NCBI GenBank assembly: GCA_036383955.1
Contig: DASVNH010000227.1
Coordinates: forward strand, 1 to 64,000
Length of the DNA: 64,000 bases
Origin: JACQFK01 sp036383955
Lineage (GTDB): Bacteria; Planctomycetota; MHYJ01; JACPRB01
Reading direction: 5' to 3'
Part shown: positions 8,624-15,944 of the stretch, piece after piece
How positions within the stretch are numbered: the stretch's first letter is position 1
Layout: each line of letters starts with the position of its first letter
Program-made: the position numbers and the translations under genes
Notes under the pieces: generated by a model
What the model was told of the DNA's origin: nothing
Databases searched by the model: none
The model's input: the letters and a program-made list of their open reading frames with translations, nothing else

Positions 8624-9582
8624 GACTTGCGGACGCGCTCGAGGTCCGCGTCGACCATCATGCGGACGAGATCCGCGAAGGACGTCTCGGGCTTCCAGCC
8701 GAGGCCGCGCCGGGCCTTGGCGGGATCGCCGCGGAGGACGCTCACCTCGGCCGGCCGGAAGAGGGCCTTGTCGACCTTGACGTGCTTCTTCCAGCTCAGG
8801 CCGGCGCGGTCGAAGGCGATCTCGCAGAACTCGCGGACGGAGTGGTCCTCGCCGGTGGCGACGACGTAGTCCTCCGGCGTCTTCCTCTGGAGCATGAGCC
8901 ACATGGCGCGCACGTAGTCGCCGGCGAAGCCCCAGTCGCGGCGGGCGTCGAGGTTGCCCAGCCGCAGCTCCTTCTGCCGCCCGGCCTTGATGGAGGCGAC
9001 GGCGTGGGAGATCTTGCGGGTCACGAACTCCATGCCGCGGCGCGGGCTCTCGTGGTTGAAGAGGATGCCCGAGCAGGCGAAGAGGTCGAACGACTCGCGG
9101 TAGTTCACCGTGATCCAGTGCCCGTAGACCTTCGCGACGCCGTAGGGGCTGCGGGGCCAGAACGGCGTTTTCTCCGTCTGGGGCGTCTCCTGCACCTTCC
9201 CGAACATCTCGCTCGAAGAGGCCTGGTAGAAGCGGATCCCGGGATCGACGAGCCGCACCGCCTCCAGCATGCGCGTGACCCCCAGGGCCGTGAACTCGCC
9301 GGTCAGCACCGGCTGCACCCAGGACGTCGGGACGAACGACTGCGCCGCCAGGTTGTAGACCTCCGCCGGGCGCACGTCCTTCAGGAGGCTGATGATGGAC
9401 AGCTGGTCCAGGAGGTCGGCCTGGTGGAGGCGGAGGCGGTCGCGCAGGTGGCCGATCCGCTCGAAGTTCTCGGTGGAGGAGCGACGGACCATGCCGTGCA
9501 CTTCGTAGCCCTTGGCGAGGAGGAACTCGCTCAGGTACGAGCCGTCCTGTCCGGTGATGCCGGTGATCAGAGCGCGTTTCAT
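8620..9582 (-). CDS. gmd: GDP-mannose 4,6-dehydratase
   Basis: 320 residues. The glycine motif GITGQDGSYLSEFLL and the dehydratase triad region (SSSEMFGKVQETPQ, then YGVAKVYGHW) match Gmd closely, as do the GMVRRSS and NHESPRRG motifs. It converts GDP-D-mannose to GDP-4-keto-6-deoxy-D-mannose, the precursor of GDP-rhamnose or GDP-fucose for surface polysaccharides. It is slightly shorter than E. coli Gmd (373). It is read with rmd from a promoter whose -10 box ends 7 nt before the ATG, so the mRNA is predicted to be leaderless. Confidence 0.93.
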   Translation of the reverse strand: MKRALITGITGQDGSYLSEFLLAKGYEVHGMVRRSSTENFERIGHLRDRLRLHQADLLDQLSIISLLKDVRPAEVYNLAAQSFVPTSWVQPVLTGEFTALGVTRMLEAVRLVDPGIRFYQASSSEMFGKVQETPQTEKTPFWPRSPYGVAKVYGHWITVNYRESFDLFACSGILFNHESPRRGMEFVTRKISHAVASIKAGRQKELRLGNLDARRDWGFAGDYVRAMWLMLQRKTPEDYVVATGEDHSVREFCEIAFDRAGLSWKKHVKVDKALFRPAEVSVLRGDPAKARRGLGWKPETSFADLVRMMVDADLERVRKS

Positions 9583-9589
9583 GGGCCGG

Positions 9590-9595
9590 ATTATA
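9590..9595 (-). promoter_or_regulatory. -10 box of gmd-rmd (leaderless)
   Basis: Minus strand TGT-TATAAT, a perfect extended -10, with only CCGGCCC (7 nt) before the gmd ATG at 9582. The expected transcription start falls on or within one base of the start codon. No clear -35. Confidence 0.55.
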
Positions 9596-9627
9596 ACAAC
9601 GTGATTCCCTTTCCGTCCGCGGGCCGA

Positions 9628-9633
9628 TACTAT
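9628..9633 (+). promoter_or_regulatory. -10 box of squalene/phytoene synthase gene (leaderless)
   Basis: TACTAT ends 6 nt before the GTG at 9640, placing +1 on the start codon. It lies back to back with the gmd promoter in a 57-nt divergent intergenic space. Five of six bases match the -10 consensus. Confidence 0.4.
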
Positions 9634-9639
9634 AGGCGC

Positions 9640-10662
9640 GTGACGAAGAAGCCTCCCTACGCCGTGGGATGGGACATTCTTCCCGGCGTCAGCCGGAGCT
9701 TCGCCCTGGTCATCCGCTGGCTGCCGCGGGGCCTGGACGACGCGGTCATGACGGCCTACCTGCTCTGCCGCGTCGCCGACACCCTCGAGGACGCCGTCCT
9801 CCCCGTGGACGACCGCCGCCGCATGCTCGCCCGGTTCGCGGCGTCGCTCGACGGCGGCAGCCCCGAGCTTCCCGCCGGCGGCTATCCGCCCGGCTACAAG
9901 CGGCTGCTCGATCACGTCGACGCCGTGCTCGCCGGCTACCGCGCCCTGCCGCCCAAGGCCCGCGAGGTCATCGCCGCCAGCGTCCGGGAGATGTGCGAGG
10001 GGATGTCGAAGTGGTGCGGCCGCGAGATCCGCACGCTCGACGACCAGAACGACTACTGCTATTACGTCGCCGGCCTCGTCGGCCGCATGCTGACGGGCCT
10101 CTTCCAGGCGTACGGGCTGGTCGACGCCCGCCGCAAGGAGCGCCTCGACCGCTACGCGGTGGATTTCGGCCTCGCCCTGCAGAAGGTCAACGTGATCCGC
10201 GACATCCGGAGCGACCTCACGGAGGGCCGCTGCTTCTGGCCCGAGGACCTGATCGAAAAGCGCGGCCTGACCCGCGAGAGCCTGCTCCGGCCGTCGAACG
10301 GCCCCCGCGCCATCGCGGTGATGGACGACCTGATCCGCGACGCCTGGCGCTACACGGAGCGCGCGGTCCGCTACATGACGCTGCTGCCGGTCCTGCAGTG
10401 GCGGCTGCGGATGTTCTGCGCGATCCCGCTGTTCATGGCGGTGGCCACGCTCGGGACCTGCTGGAAGAATCCGAAGGTCTTCCAGTCGGACCGCCCGGTG
10501 AAGATCACGTCCCGGCAGACCCGCTGGATCATCGTGCGCTCGCTCGCCTTCGGCCAGATCAACCGCCTGGTGGAGTCGTGGTACCGCCGCTGGCGGCTCA
10601 CGGCCGAAGCCCAGCCTCGGGGCTGGCCCGCGCCCGCGCTGCGGTCGCACGCGGAGGCCTGA
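9640..10662 (+). CDS. squalene/phytoene synthase family protein
   Basis: 340 residues from a GTG start (VTKKPPYAVGWDILPGVSRSF). It has the two Asp-rich motifs of head-to-head prenyl synthases: RVADTLEDAV (DxxED) and NVIRDIRSDLTEGRCFWP (DxxxD). It also has the SRSF and YYVAGLVGRML segments. The C-terminal part carries a hydrophobic stretch (LFMAVATLGTCW). The likely reaction is condensation of two farnesyl diphosphates to presqualene diphosphate or squalene at the membrane. Whether squalene, phytoene or a hopanoid-pathway intermediate is made cannot be told. The next gene, ispH, is 2 nt away, so the two form an isoprenoid operon. Confidence 0.85.
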   Translation: MTKKPPYAVGWDILPGVSRSFALVIRWLPRGLDDAVMTAYLLCRVADTLEDAVLPVDDRRRMLARFAASLDGGSPELPAGGYPPGYKRLLDHVDAVLAGYRALPPKAREVIAASVREMCEGMSKWCGREIRTLDDQNDYCYYVAGLVGRMLTGLFQAYGLVDARRKERLDRYAVDFGLALQKVNVIRDIRSDLTEGRCFWPEDLIEKRGLTRESLLRPSNGPRAIAVMDDLIRDAWRYTERAVRYMTLLPVLQWRLRMFCAIPLFMAVATLGTCWKNPKVFQSDRPVKITSRQTRWIIVRSLAFGQINRLVESWYRRWRLTAEAQPRGWPAPALRSHAEA

Positions 10663-10664
10663 GC

Positions 10665-11894
10665 ATGGCCGACGTCGTTTTCCGCAAGGGCCTCGGGCTG
10701 AAGGCCGACGTCCGGGGCAAGCTCATCGAGGACTTTCACGCGAGCGGCGTGATCCGCTGGCTCCGGAGCAACGGTCTCGCGCTGGAGCGCGGCGGCCTCA
10801 CGCTGCGGCTGGCCCGCGAGCTGGGCTTCTGCTACGGCGTCGAGCGGACCGTCCAGTACGCGTACGAGACCCTCGAGCGTTTTCCGGACCGCCCCATCTA
10901 CATCACCGACGAGGTCATTCACAATCCGCAGGTCAACGAGCGGCTGCAGGACCTGGGCATGCGCTTCCTCAAGGGGCGCTACGCCTGCGGCAAGAGCATG
11001 GACGACTTGAGTCCGTCGGACGTCGTGCTCATCACCGCGTTCGGCTCGACGGTCGAGGAGATGAACCGCCTCAAGGCGCGCGGGAGCGTGCTCGTCGACA
11101 CCACCTGCGGCTCGGTGCTCAACGTCTGGAAGAACGTCGAGCGCTACGCGCGCGAGGGCGTGACCGCCGTCGTGCACGGCAAGATCGCGCACGAGGAGAC
11201 GATGGCCACCGTCTCGCAGGTCCGGAAGTATCCGGGCGGACGCTACATCGTGGTGCGCGACCTGGCGGAGACGGACGTCGTGGCCGAGTACATCCGGCGC
11301 GGGGGCGATCGCGAGGCCTTCCTGGCCAAGTTCGCGAAGGCGGCGTCGACCCCCTTCGATCCCGACCTGGACCTGGGGCGGCTCGGCCTCGCCAACCAGA
11401 CGACCATGCTGTCGAGCGAATCGATGGAGGTCCAGCGCCGGCTGCGGCAGGCGATCGTGGACCGCCACGGCGAGGCGGAGGCGGCGCGTCGCGTGATCGC
11501 CTTCGACACGATCTGCTCGGCGACGCAGGACCGGCAGGACGCGGCGCTCGAGATGCTGAACGGCCACGCGCTCGACCTGGCGATCGTGGTGGGGGGCTAC
11601 AACAGCAGCAACACGGGCCACCTGGCCGAGCTCTGCGCGGAGCGGATCCCCGCGTATCACGTGGAGAACGAGACCTCGCTCGTCTCCGGCGTCGAGATCG
11701 ATCACTGGGCGCATCCGGCGGGCGGCGTCGTCCGCACGCGCGACTGGCTCAAGGCCGGCCCCGTCCGCGTGGGCCTGACCTGGGGCGCGAGCACGCCCGA
11801 CAACATCGCCGGCCGCGTGATCCAGCGGCTCTACGCCCTCCGCGGCGTCTCGCTCGACGACCTGGACGCCCCGCCCGCTCCGGTCCAGGGCTAG
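10665..11894 (+). CDS. ispH: 4-hydroxy-3-methylbut-2-enyl diphosphate reductase (long form)
   Basis: 409 residues. The three cysteines that hold the iron-sulfur cluster are visible: C56 (ELGFCYGVER), C148 (VDTTCGSV) and C284 (FDTICSAT). The VVGGYNSSNT motif of IspH is present. The length and the N-terminal extension (about 45 residues before the first cysteine motif) fit the plant/cyanobacterial long form rather than the roughly 315-residue E. coli form. It catalyses the last MEP-pathway step, giving IPP and DMAPP. It begins 2 nt after the squalene synthase gene and is presumably in the same transcript. Confidence 0.93.
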   Translation: MADVVFRKGLGLKADVRGKLIEDFHASGVIRWLRSNGLALERGGLTLRLARELGFCYGVERTVQYAYETLERFPDRPIYITDEVIHNPQVNERLQDLGMRFLKGRYACGKSMDDLSPSDVVLITAFGSTVEEMNRLKARGSVLVDTTCGSVLNVWKNVERYAREGVTAVVHGKIAHEETMATVSQVRKYPGGRYIVVRDLAETDVVAEYIRRGGDREAFLAKFAKAASTPFDPDLDLGRLGLANQTTMLSSESMEVQRRLRQAIVDRHGEAEAARRVIAFDTICSATQDRQDAALEMLNGHALDLAIVVGGYNSSNTGHLAELCAERIPAYHVENETSLVSGVEIDHWAHPAGGVVRTRDWLKAGPVRVGLTWGASTPDNIAGRVIQRLYALRGVSLDDLDAPPAPVQG

Positions 11895-11901
11895 CCCGTC
11901 C

Positions 11902-12321
11902 ATGCCGACGTACGTCGACGCCCTGTTCGGCCATTCCGCGGACGAAAGCGGCGCGCGGCACAAGCTTCCCGGCTTTTTGCCGATCGGCGAGGACCCTCTC
12001 GTGCTCGAGGGGCCCGACGTCCGCCTGTATCTGTATCCGCGCGTGGCGCTGCTGCATCATCCGGGAGCGACGTGGTGGGACTTCGCGCGGGGCGAGCGGG
12101 ACGGCGTCCGCGAGCGGACCCGGGAGATCGCGCGGCTGTTCGGAGCGGACCGGATCCTCTATCTGGCCGACGGCGCGAGCGTCACCTCCGACGGCGGCGA
12201 CGATGACCTGGCGGCCGACGAGGCGTTCGTGCGGGAGCGCCTGGGTCCGCCGACGCCCTGGGACGCCCCGCCGCCCTCGAAGGAGGACTTCCGGTCGCGC
12301 TGGTTCAAGGAAGGGCTCTAA
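11902..12321 (+). CDS. conserved hypothetical protein
   Basis: 139 residues, starting 7 nt after ispH and so probably co-transcribed. Acidic, no signal peptide or membrane helix. It contains a central LYLYPRVALLHHPGATWWDFARG segment and an Asp-rich loop (SDGGDDDLAADE). I do not recognise the family. Its 3' end overlaps the oppositely oriented membrane-protein gene by 17 nt. Confidence 0.6.
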   Translation: MPTYVDALFGHSADESGARHKLPGFLPIGEDPLVLEGPDVRLYLYPRVALLHHPGATWWDFARGERDGVRERTREIARLFGADRILYLADGASVTSDGGDDDLAADEAFVRERLGPPTPWDAPPPSKEDFRSRWFKEGL

Positions 12322-12667
12322 GCAGGCCTCGAGCGGCCCCCACGGTCAGCAGCAGGAAAAACCCTCCCGCCATCAGGCTGCCGACCGCCAGCACGATCAG
12401 TTCGGGCACGCCTTCCGGCCGTGTGAACGTCCAGCGTCTCCAGCCCACGAGCATCATTGGTCCGATGAGAAAGAAAACCGACGCCGCCGCGTAATCCAAC
12501 GTGGCCAGAAAGGGGTTCGCGTCCGAATGCCCCAGGCTGCTGAAGTCCGTCATAGGGGACCAGCGGAACATCGCGTATCCGGCGAGAGCGAGGCCGCAGA
12601 TCAGGCAGAAGAGGAAGCGGAGCCGGCACTTCAGGGATGAGGGTGGGGACGACGGGGGTTCGGGCAC
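12305..12667 (-). CDS. small membrane protein, unknown
   Basis: 120 residues with three predicted membrane helices (LRFLFCLICGLALAGYAMF; AAASVFFLIGPMMLVG; LIVLAVGSLMAGGFFLLLTV) separated by short polar loops. It starts at a GTG (12667) that lies 6 nt after a TACACT box, in keeping with the leaderless pattern seen elsewhere. It converges with and overlaps the preceding gene. No family recognised. The hydrophobic pattern argues that it is real. Confidence 0.5.
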   Translation of the reverse strand: MPEPPSSPPSSLKCRLRFLFCLICGLALAGYAMFRWSPMTDFSSLGHSDANPFLATLDYAAASVFFLIGPMMLVGWRRWTFTRPEGVPELIVLAVGSLMAGGFFLLLTVGAARGLLRALP

Positions 12668-12702
12668 AAATGGAGTGTACGGCCGGTCTCTGTTCTAAGT
12701 GT

Positions 12703-12729
12703 CCTTGCGCGCGCGGATCGCGCGCAAGG
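12703..12729 (-). terminator. hairpin downstream of tRNA-Leu
   Basis: A perfect 11-bp stem (CCTTGCGCGCG / CGCGCGCAAGG) with a 5-nt loop lies 14 nt after the tRNA 3' end on the minus strand. The following bases are not a clean U tract, so termination efficiency is uncertain. Confidence 0.5.
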
Positions 12730-12742
12730 CGAGGAGTCGAAG

Positions 12743-12829
12743 TGGTGGGCGCGAGAGGACTCGAACCTCCACGGGGGTAAACCCACTGGCTTCTGAGACC
12801 AGAGCGTCTGCCAATTCCGCCACGCGCCC
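12743..12829 (-). tRNA. tRNA-Leu(CAG)
   Basis: 87 nt including an encoded CCA (positions 12745-12743). The acceptor stem is GGGCGCG/CGCGCCC. The D-arm has the GGCGGAATTGGCAGACGC signature of leucine tRNAs, the anticodon stem CTGGT/GCCAG encloses loop CTCAGAA with anticodon CAG, and there is a long variable arm and a GGTTCGAGTCC T-arm. It has its own promoter upstream and a hairpin downstream, so it is a single-gene unit between the dxs operon and the 12.3-kb genes. Confidence 0.95.
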
Positions 12830-12841
12830 ATTTACTGCGGC

Positions 12842-12859
12842 CCGGACCGTGAGGTCCGG
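12842..12859 (-). other. hairpin in the tRNA-Leu precursor leader
   Basis: A perfect 7-bp stem CCGGACC/GGTCCGG with GTGA loop lies between the promoter and the tRNA 5' end. It could be part of the 5' leader removed by RNase P. Function not known. Confidence 0.4.
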
Positions 12860-12873
12860 TTCAGAAGATCAGG

Positions 12874-12901
12874 ATTATAGTGCTTCGCGGCCCACTTGCA
12901 A
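12874..12901 (-). promoter_or_regulatory. sigma70-type promoter of tRNA-Leu
   Basis: Minus strand: TTGCAA (-35), 16-nt spacer, perfect TATAAT (-10). Transcription would start about 38 nt upstream of the mature tRNA 5' end. Confidence 0.75.
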
Positions 12902-12907
12902 GGGAGT

Positions 12908-12934
12908 TAACGTTCTGGCGACGCTAGAACGTTA
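12908..12934 (-). terminator. hairpin after dxs
   Basis: An inverted repeat TAACGTTCT...AGAACGTTA, extendable inwards to a 12-bp stem (one G-T pair) with a GAC loop, begins 9 nt after the dxs stop. It is not followed by a run of T on the minus strand. It probably ends the xseA-xseB-ispA-dxs transcript, but protein binding to the dyad is an alternative. Confidence 0.45.
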
Positions 12935-12942
12935 GCTCGGCG

Positions 12943-14886
12943 CTATTCCTCGTAGAGAAACTTGCCGCGCTGCGACGGATCCAGGCCCGGCGCCGGCTGG
13001 CCCGCCGCGAGCATGCGGCAGACGTCGGCGACGCCCTCCGCGTCGAGGTGCAGGAACTTCAGCAGCTCCGAGCGGTCGGCGTGCTGGAGGAAGCGGTCGG
13101 GAATGGCGTGGATCTTCACCTTGGAGGCGTCGGCGTTCCGCAGGCTGAGCGCCTCGAGGACGGCGCCGCCGAAGCCGCCCATGGCGGCGTGGTCCTCGAG
13201 CGTGAGGACCCAGGGGTATTCGGCGGTGAGGCGCGCGGCGAGCTCGACGTCCAGCGGCTTCGCGAAGCGGGCGTTGGCGACGGCGACGTCCAGCCCTTCC
13301 TTGAGGAGCATCTCGCGGGCCTGGAGGGCCTTCGCGGTCATGACGCCGTAGGCCAGGATGGCGCCGTGCTTGCCGGGGACCAGGAGCTCGCCCTTGCCGA
13401 GGGCGAACGGCGCGCGCTGGATGTTCTTCAGCTCGGGCGTCTGCTCGCGCGGGATGCGGATCACCGCGGGCTGCTTGAGGGACATCGAGAGCTCCATCAT
13501 CTCGCGGAGCTCGGCCTCGTCCTTCGGCGCCATGCACACGATGTTGGGCAGGGTGCGGCAGAAGGCGATGTCGAAGTTGCCGTGGTGGGTCGGGCCGTCC
13601 TCGCCGGCGATGCCCGCGCGGTCGAGCACGAGGGTCACCGGGAGATTGTTGAGGCACATCTCCTGGAAGATCATGTCGTAGCCGCGCTGGACGAACGACG
13701 AGTAGATCGCGACGACCGGCCGGAGGCCCGCCTGCGCGAGGCCCGCGGCGAAGGAGATCGCGCACTGCTCGCTGATGCCGACGTCGTAGCAGCGGTCGGG
13801 GAAGCGCTTGCCGAAGTCGAGGAGCCCGGTCCCGTCCGGCATCGCCGCGGTGATGGCGACGACCCGGGGATCCTTGGCCGCGAGGTCGGACAGCGACTCG
13901 ACGAACGCGTGGGTGTAGGACTTCGACGCCGCGGGCCGCGGATGGCCGGCGGGCTCCAGCTTGGATTCGGTGATGTTGGTCTTCACGAACGTGACGGGCT
14001 TGTGCATCGCGAACGGGTCTTTGCGGGCGTCGGGATGCCCCTTGCCCTTCTGCGTCACCACGTGGAGGAGGACCGGCTTCTCCTGGTTCTTCACGTTGTG
14101 CAGGAGGTGGATCAGGCCCTTGATGTCGTGGCCGTCCACCGGGCCGTAGTACTGGAAGCCCAGCGCCGTGAAGATGTTCGGGAAGAGGGCCTGCTTGAAG
14201 CCGCGGCGGACGCTGTCGAGCAGATGCTCCACCGGCTGGCCGAGCGGGACCTTGGACAGGAAGCCGTGGAGCTCCTTCTTGAACTCGTTGTAGAGCGGGG
14301 CGCTGCGGAGCTCGGTGAAGTAGGTCGAGAGCGAGCCGACGGTCGGCGCGATCGAGAAGCCGTTGTCGTTCACGATCGTCAGCATCGGCTTCTTGGAGGC
14401 GCCGATGTTGTTGAGCGACTCGAAGGCCACGCCGGTCGTCAGCGAGCCGTCGCCGATGATGCCGACCACCTTGCGCTTGCGGCCGAGCTTCTCGTCGGCC
14501 ACCACGCAGCCCAGCGCGCAGGCGAGGCCGGCGCCCACGTGGCCGAAGTTGAAGGGGTCCGTCTCGCTCTCCGGCTTCCAGCCGAAGCCGCAGAGGCCGC
14601 CGAACTGCCGCAGGGTGGGGAACTTGTCCTTGCGGCCCGTCAGGATCTTGTGCGTGTAGGTCTGATAGCTGCCGTCCCAGACGATCAGGTCCTGCTTGAG
14701 GTCGAAGACGTGGTGCAGCGCCAGGGTCAGCTCCACGACCCCGAGGTTCGACCCGAGATGGCCGCCCGTCTTGAGGACGACGTCCAGAATGAGCCGGCGG
14801 ATCTCCTCCGCCAGCGCCGGAAGCTCCTCGACGGACAGCTTCCGGACGTCGTTGGTGTCGTTGATGCGACTCAGCAGGTTCGTCAT
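12943..14886 (-). CDS. dxs: 1-deoxy-D-xylulose-5-phosphate synthase (divergent)
   Basis: 647 residues. It condenses pyruvate and glyceraldehyde 3-phosphate to DXP with thiamine diphosphate, the first MEP-pathway step. It has the ThDP-binding GDGSLTTG (about 145-152) and NDNGFS, and the transketolase-like C-terminal half with EDGPTHHGNFD and IRIPREQ. His43 in TGGHLGSNLG is kept. Two normally conserved motifs differ: the WDVGHQxYPHK motif reads WDGSYQTYTHK (His to Tyr at 74), and GHSSTS reads GHVGAG. Last gene of xseA-xseB-ispA-dxs, 1 nt after ispA, an arrangement known in many bacteria. Confidence 0.9.
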   Translation of the reverse strand: MTNLLSRINDTNDVRKLSVEELPALAEEIRRLILDVVLKTGGHLGSNLGVVELTLALHHVFDLKQDLIVWDGSYQTYTHKILTGRKDKFPTLRQFGGLCGFGWKPESETDPFNFGHVGAGLACALGCVVADEKLGRKRKVVGIIGDGSLTTGVAFESLNNIGASKKPMLTIVNDNGFSIAPTVGSLSTYFTELRSAPLYNEFKKELHGFLSKVPLGQPVEHLLDSVRRGFKQALFPNIFTALGFQYYGPVDGHDIKGLIHLLHNVKNQEKPVLLHVVTQKGKGHPDARKDPFAMHKPVTFVKTNITESKLEPAGHPRPAASKSYTHAFVESLSDLAAKDPRVVAITAAMPDGTGLLDFGKRFPDRCYDVGISEQCAISFAAGLAQAGLRPVVAIYSSFVQRGYDMIFQEMCLNNLPVTLVLDRAGIAGEDGPTHHGNFDIAFCRTLPNIVCMAPKDEAELREMMELSMSLKQPAVIRIPREQTPELKNIQRAPFALGKGELLVPGKHGAILAYGVMTAKALQAREMLLKEGLDVAVANARFAKPLDVELAARLTAEYPWVLTLEDHAAMGGFGGAVLEALSLRNADASKVKIHAIPDRFLQHADRSELLKFLHLDAEGVADVCRMLAAGQPAPGLDPSQRGKFLYEE

Positions 14887-14887
14887 A

Positions 14888-15667
14888 TCAGTGGGTCCGC
14901 GCCAGCACGAAATCAGCGATCCGGCTCAAGCGTATCCCCCTCGCTCCCAAGAACTTGATCGCGCCCTTCGCGGCTCCCACCGCTTTGGCGGCGAAACGCC
15001 GGGCCGCCTCCACCCCGTGGAGAACCGCGTAGTTCTTGCGGCCCTTTTCGTCGCGGTCCAATATATCATCCACCGCCTGGAAGGCAAGACCGAGCTGGCG
15101 CCCATAATGGGCCAGGTTACGCACCCGGTTCGACTTCGCCGCGATCGCCCCCATCTCGGTCGAGGTCTCGAACAGGGCCGCCGTCTTCTTCAGGTGGATC
15201 TCCCGGAGCGAGGCCTTCGGCGCCAGGTCCAGCACCTGGCCGCCCACCATGCCCGCCGCCCCGGCCCCTCGGGCCAGCGACGCGGCCAGCGGGCCCGCCA
15301 GCGACGCGTCCGGAACCTTCGCGATCGCCTCGAACGCGGCGGCCTGCAGGGCATCGCCCGCCAGGATGGCCGTCGCCTCGTCGAATTTCACGTGGCTCGA
15401 CGGCTTGCCGCGGCGGACGTCGTCGTCGTCCATCGCCGGCAGGTCGTCGTGGATGAGCGAGTAGGTGTGGATGTACTCGACGGCGCACGCGGCGGGGACG
15501 GCGTTGCGGAGGTCGCCGCCGAGGCTTTCGCAGACGTCGAGCACCAGCTGGGGCCGGAGCCGCTTGCCGGCGCTGAAGAGCGTGTATTCCATGGCCGAGC
15601 GCAGGAGGCGGGGCACGCCCCGGCGGGGAAGGTAGCGGTCCAGGGCGGACTCCAGGTCGACCTTCAC
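14888..15667 (-). CDS. ispA: polyprenyl (farnesyl-type) diphosphate synthase
   Basis: 259 residues from the GTG that overlaps the xseB stop (GTGA). The first Asp-rich motif is DDLPAMDDDDVRRG, with the two-residue insertion typical of bacterial farnesyl/geranylgeranyl diphosphate synthases. The second is QAVDDILD. AGKRLRP for IPP binding is near the N-terminus. It is somewhat shorter than usual (about 290) at both ends, but all catalytic motifs are intact. It elongates DMAPP with IPP to farnesyl diphosphate and feeds the squalene synthase encoded at 9.6 kb. Chain length cannot be decided from sequence alone. Confidence 0.9.
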   Translation of the reverse strand: MKVDLESALDRYLPRRGVPRLLRSAMEYTLFSAGKRLRPQLVLDVCESLGGDLRNAVPAACAVEYIHTYSLIHDDLPAMDDDDVRRGKPSSHVKFDEATAILAGDALQAAAFEAIAKVPDASLAGPLAASLARGAGAAGMVGGQVLDLAPKASLREIHLKKTAALFETSTEMGAIAAKSNRVRNLAHYGRQLGLAFQAVDDILDRDEKGRKNYAVLHGVEAARRFAAKAVGAAKGAIKFLGARGIRLSRIADFVLARTH

Positions 15668-15930
15668 TCGCTCTTTTTCCGCTTGTCCTCGACGCCCGGC
15701 TCGAAGTCCTTCGCGGCCAGCGAGCCGTCCTTTTCCTTCACGAGCAGCTGGATCTTCTTCTCGGCCTGCTCGAGGATCGCGTAGCACTGGCGGAGGGCCT
15801 TTACGCCGACCTCGTACTTCTCGATCGACTCCTCGAGGCCGAGCTTTCCGCCTTCGAGGGCCTTGACGGTCTCCTCGACCTGGCGGAGGTGGTCCTCGAA
15901 CTTTTCCTTCTTCACGGCCTTGTCGTTCAT
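15664..15930 (-). CDS. xseB: exodeoxyribonuclease VII small subunit
   Basis: 88 residues from ATG 15930 (a TTG at 15948 overlapping the xseA stop is the alternative). The core KFEDHLRQVEETVKALEGGKLGLEESIEKYEVG is the diagnostic XseB helical hairpin, followed by a charged tail. It partners the XseA subunit in degrading single-stranded DNA to oligonucleotides. It lies between xseA and ispA with overlapping starts and stops. Confidence 0.93.
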   Translation of the reverse strand: MNDKAVKKEKFEDHLRQVEETVKALEGGKLGLEESIEKYEVGVKALRQCYAILEQAEKKIQLLVKEKDGSLAAKDFEPGVEDKRKKSE

Positions 15931-15944
15931 GGGCGGGAATCCTA

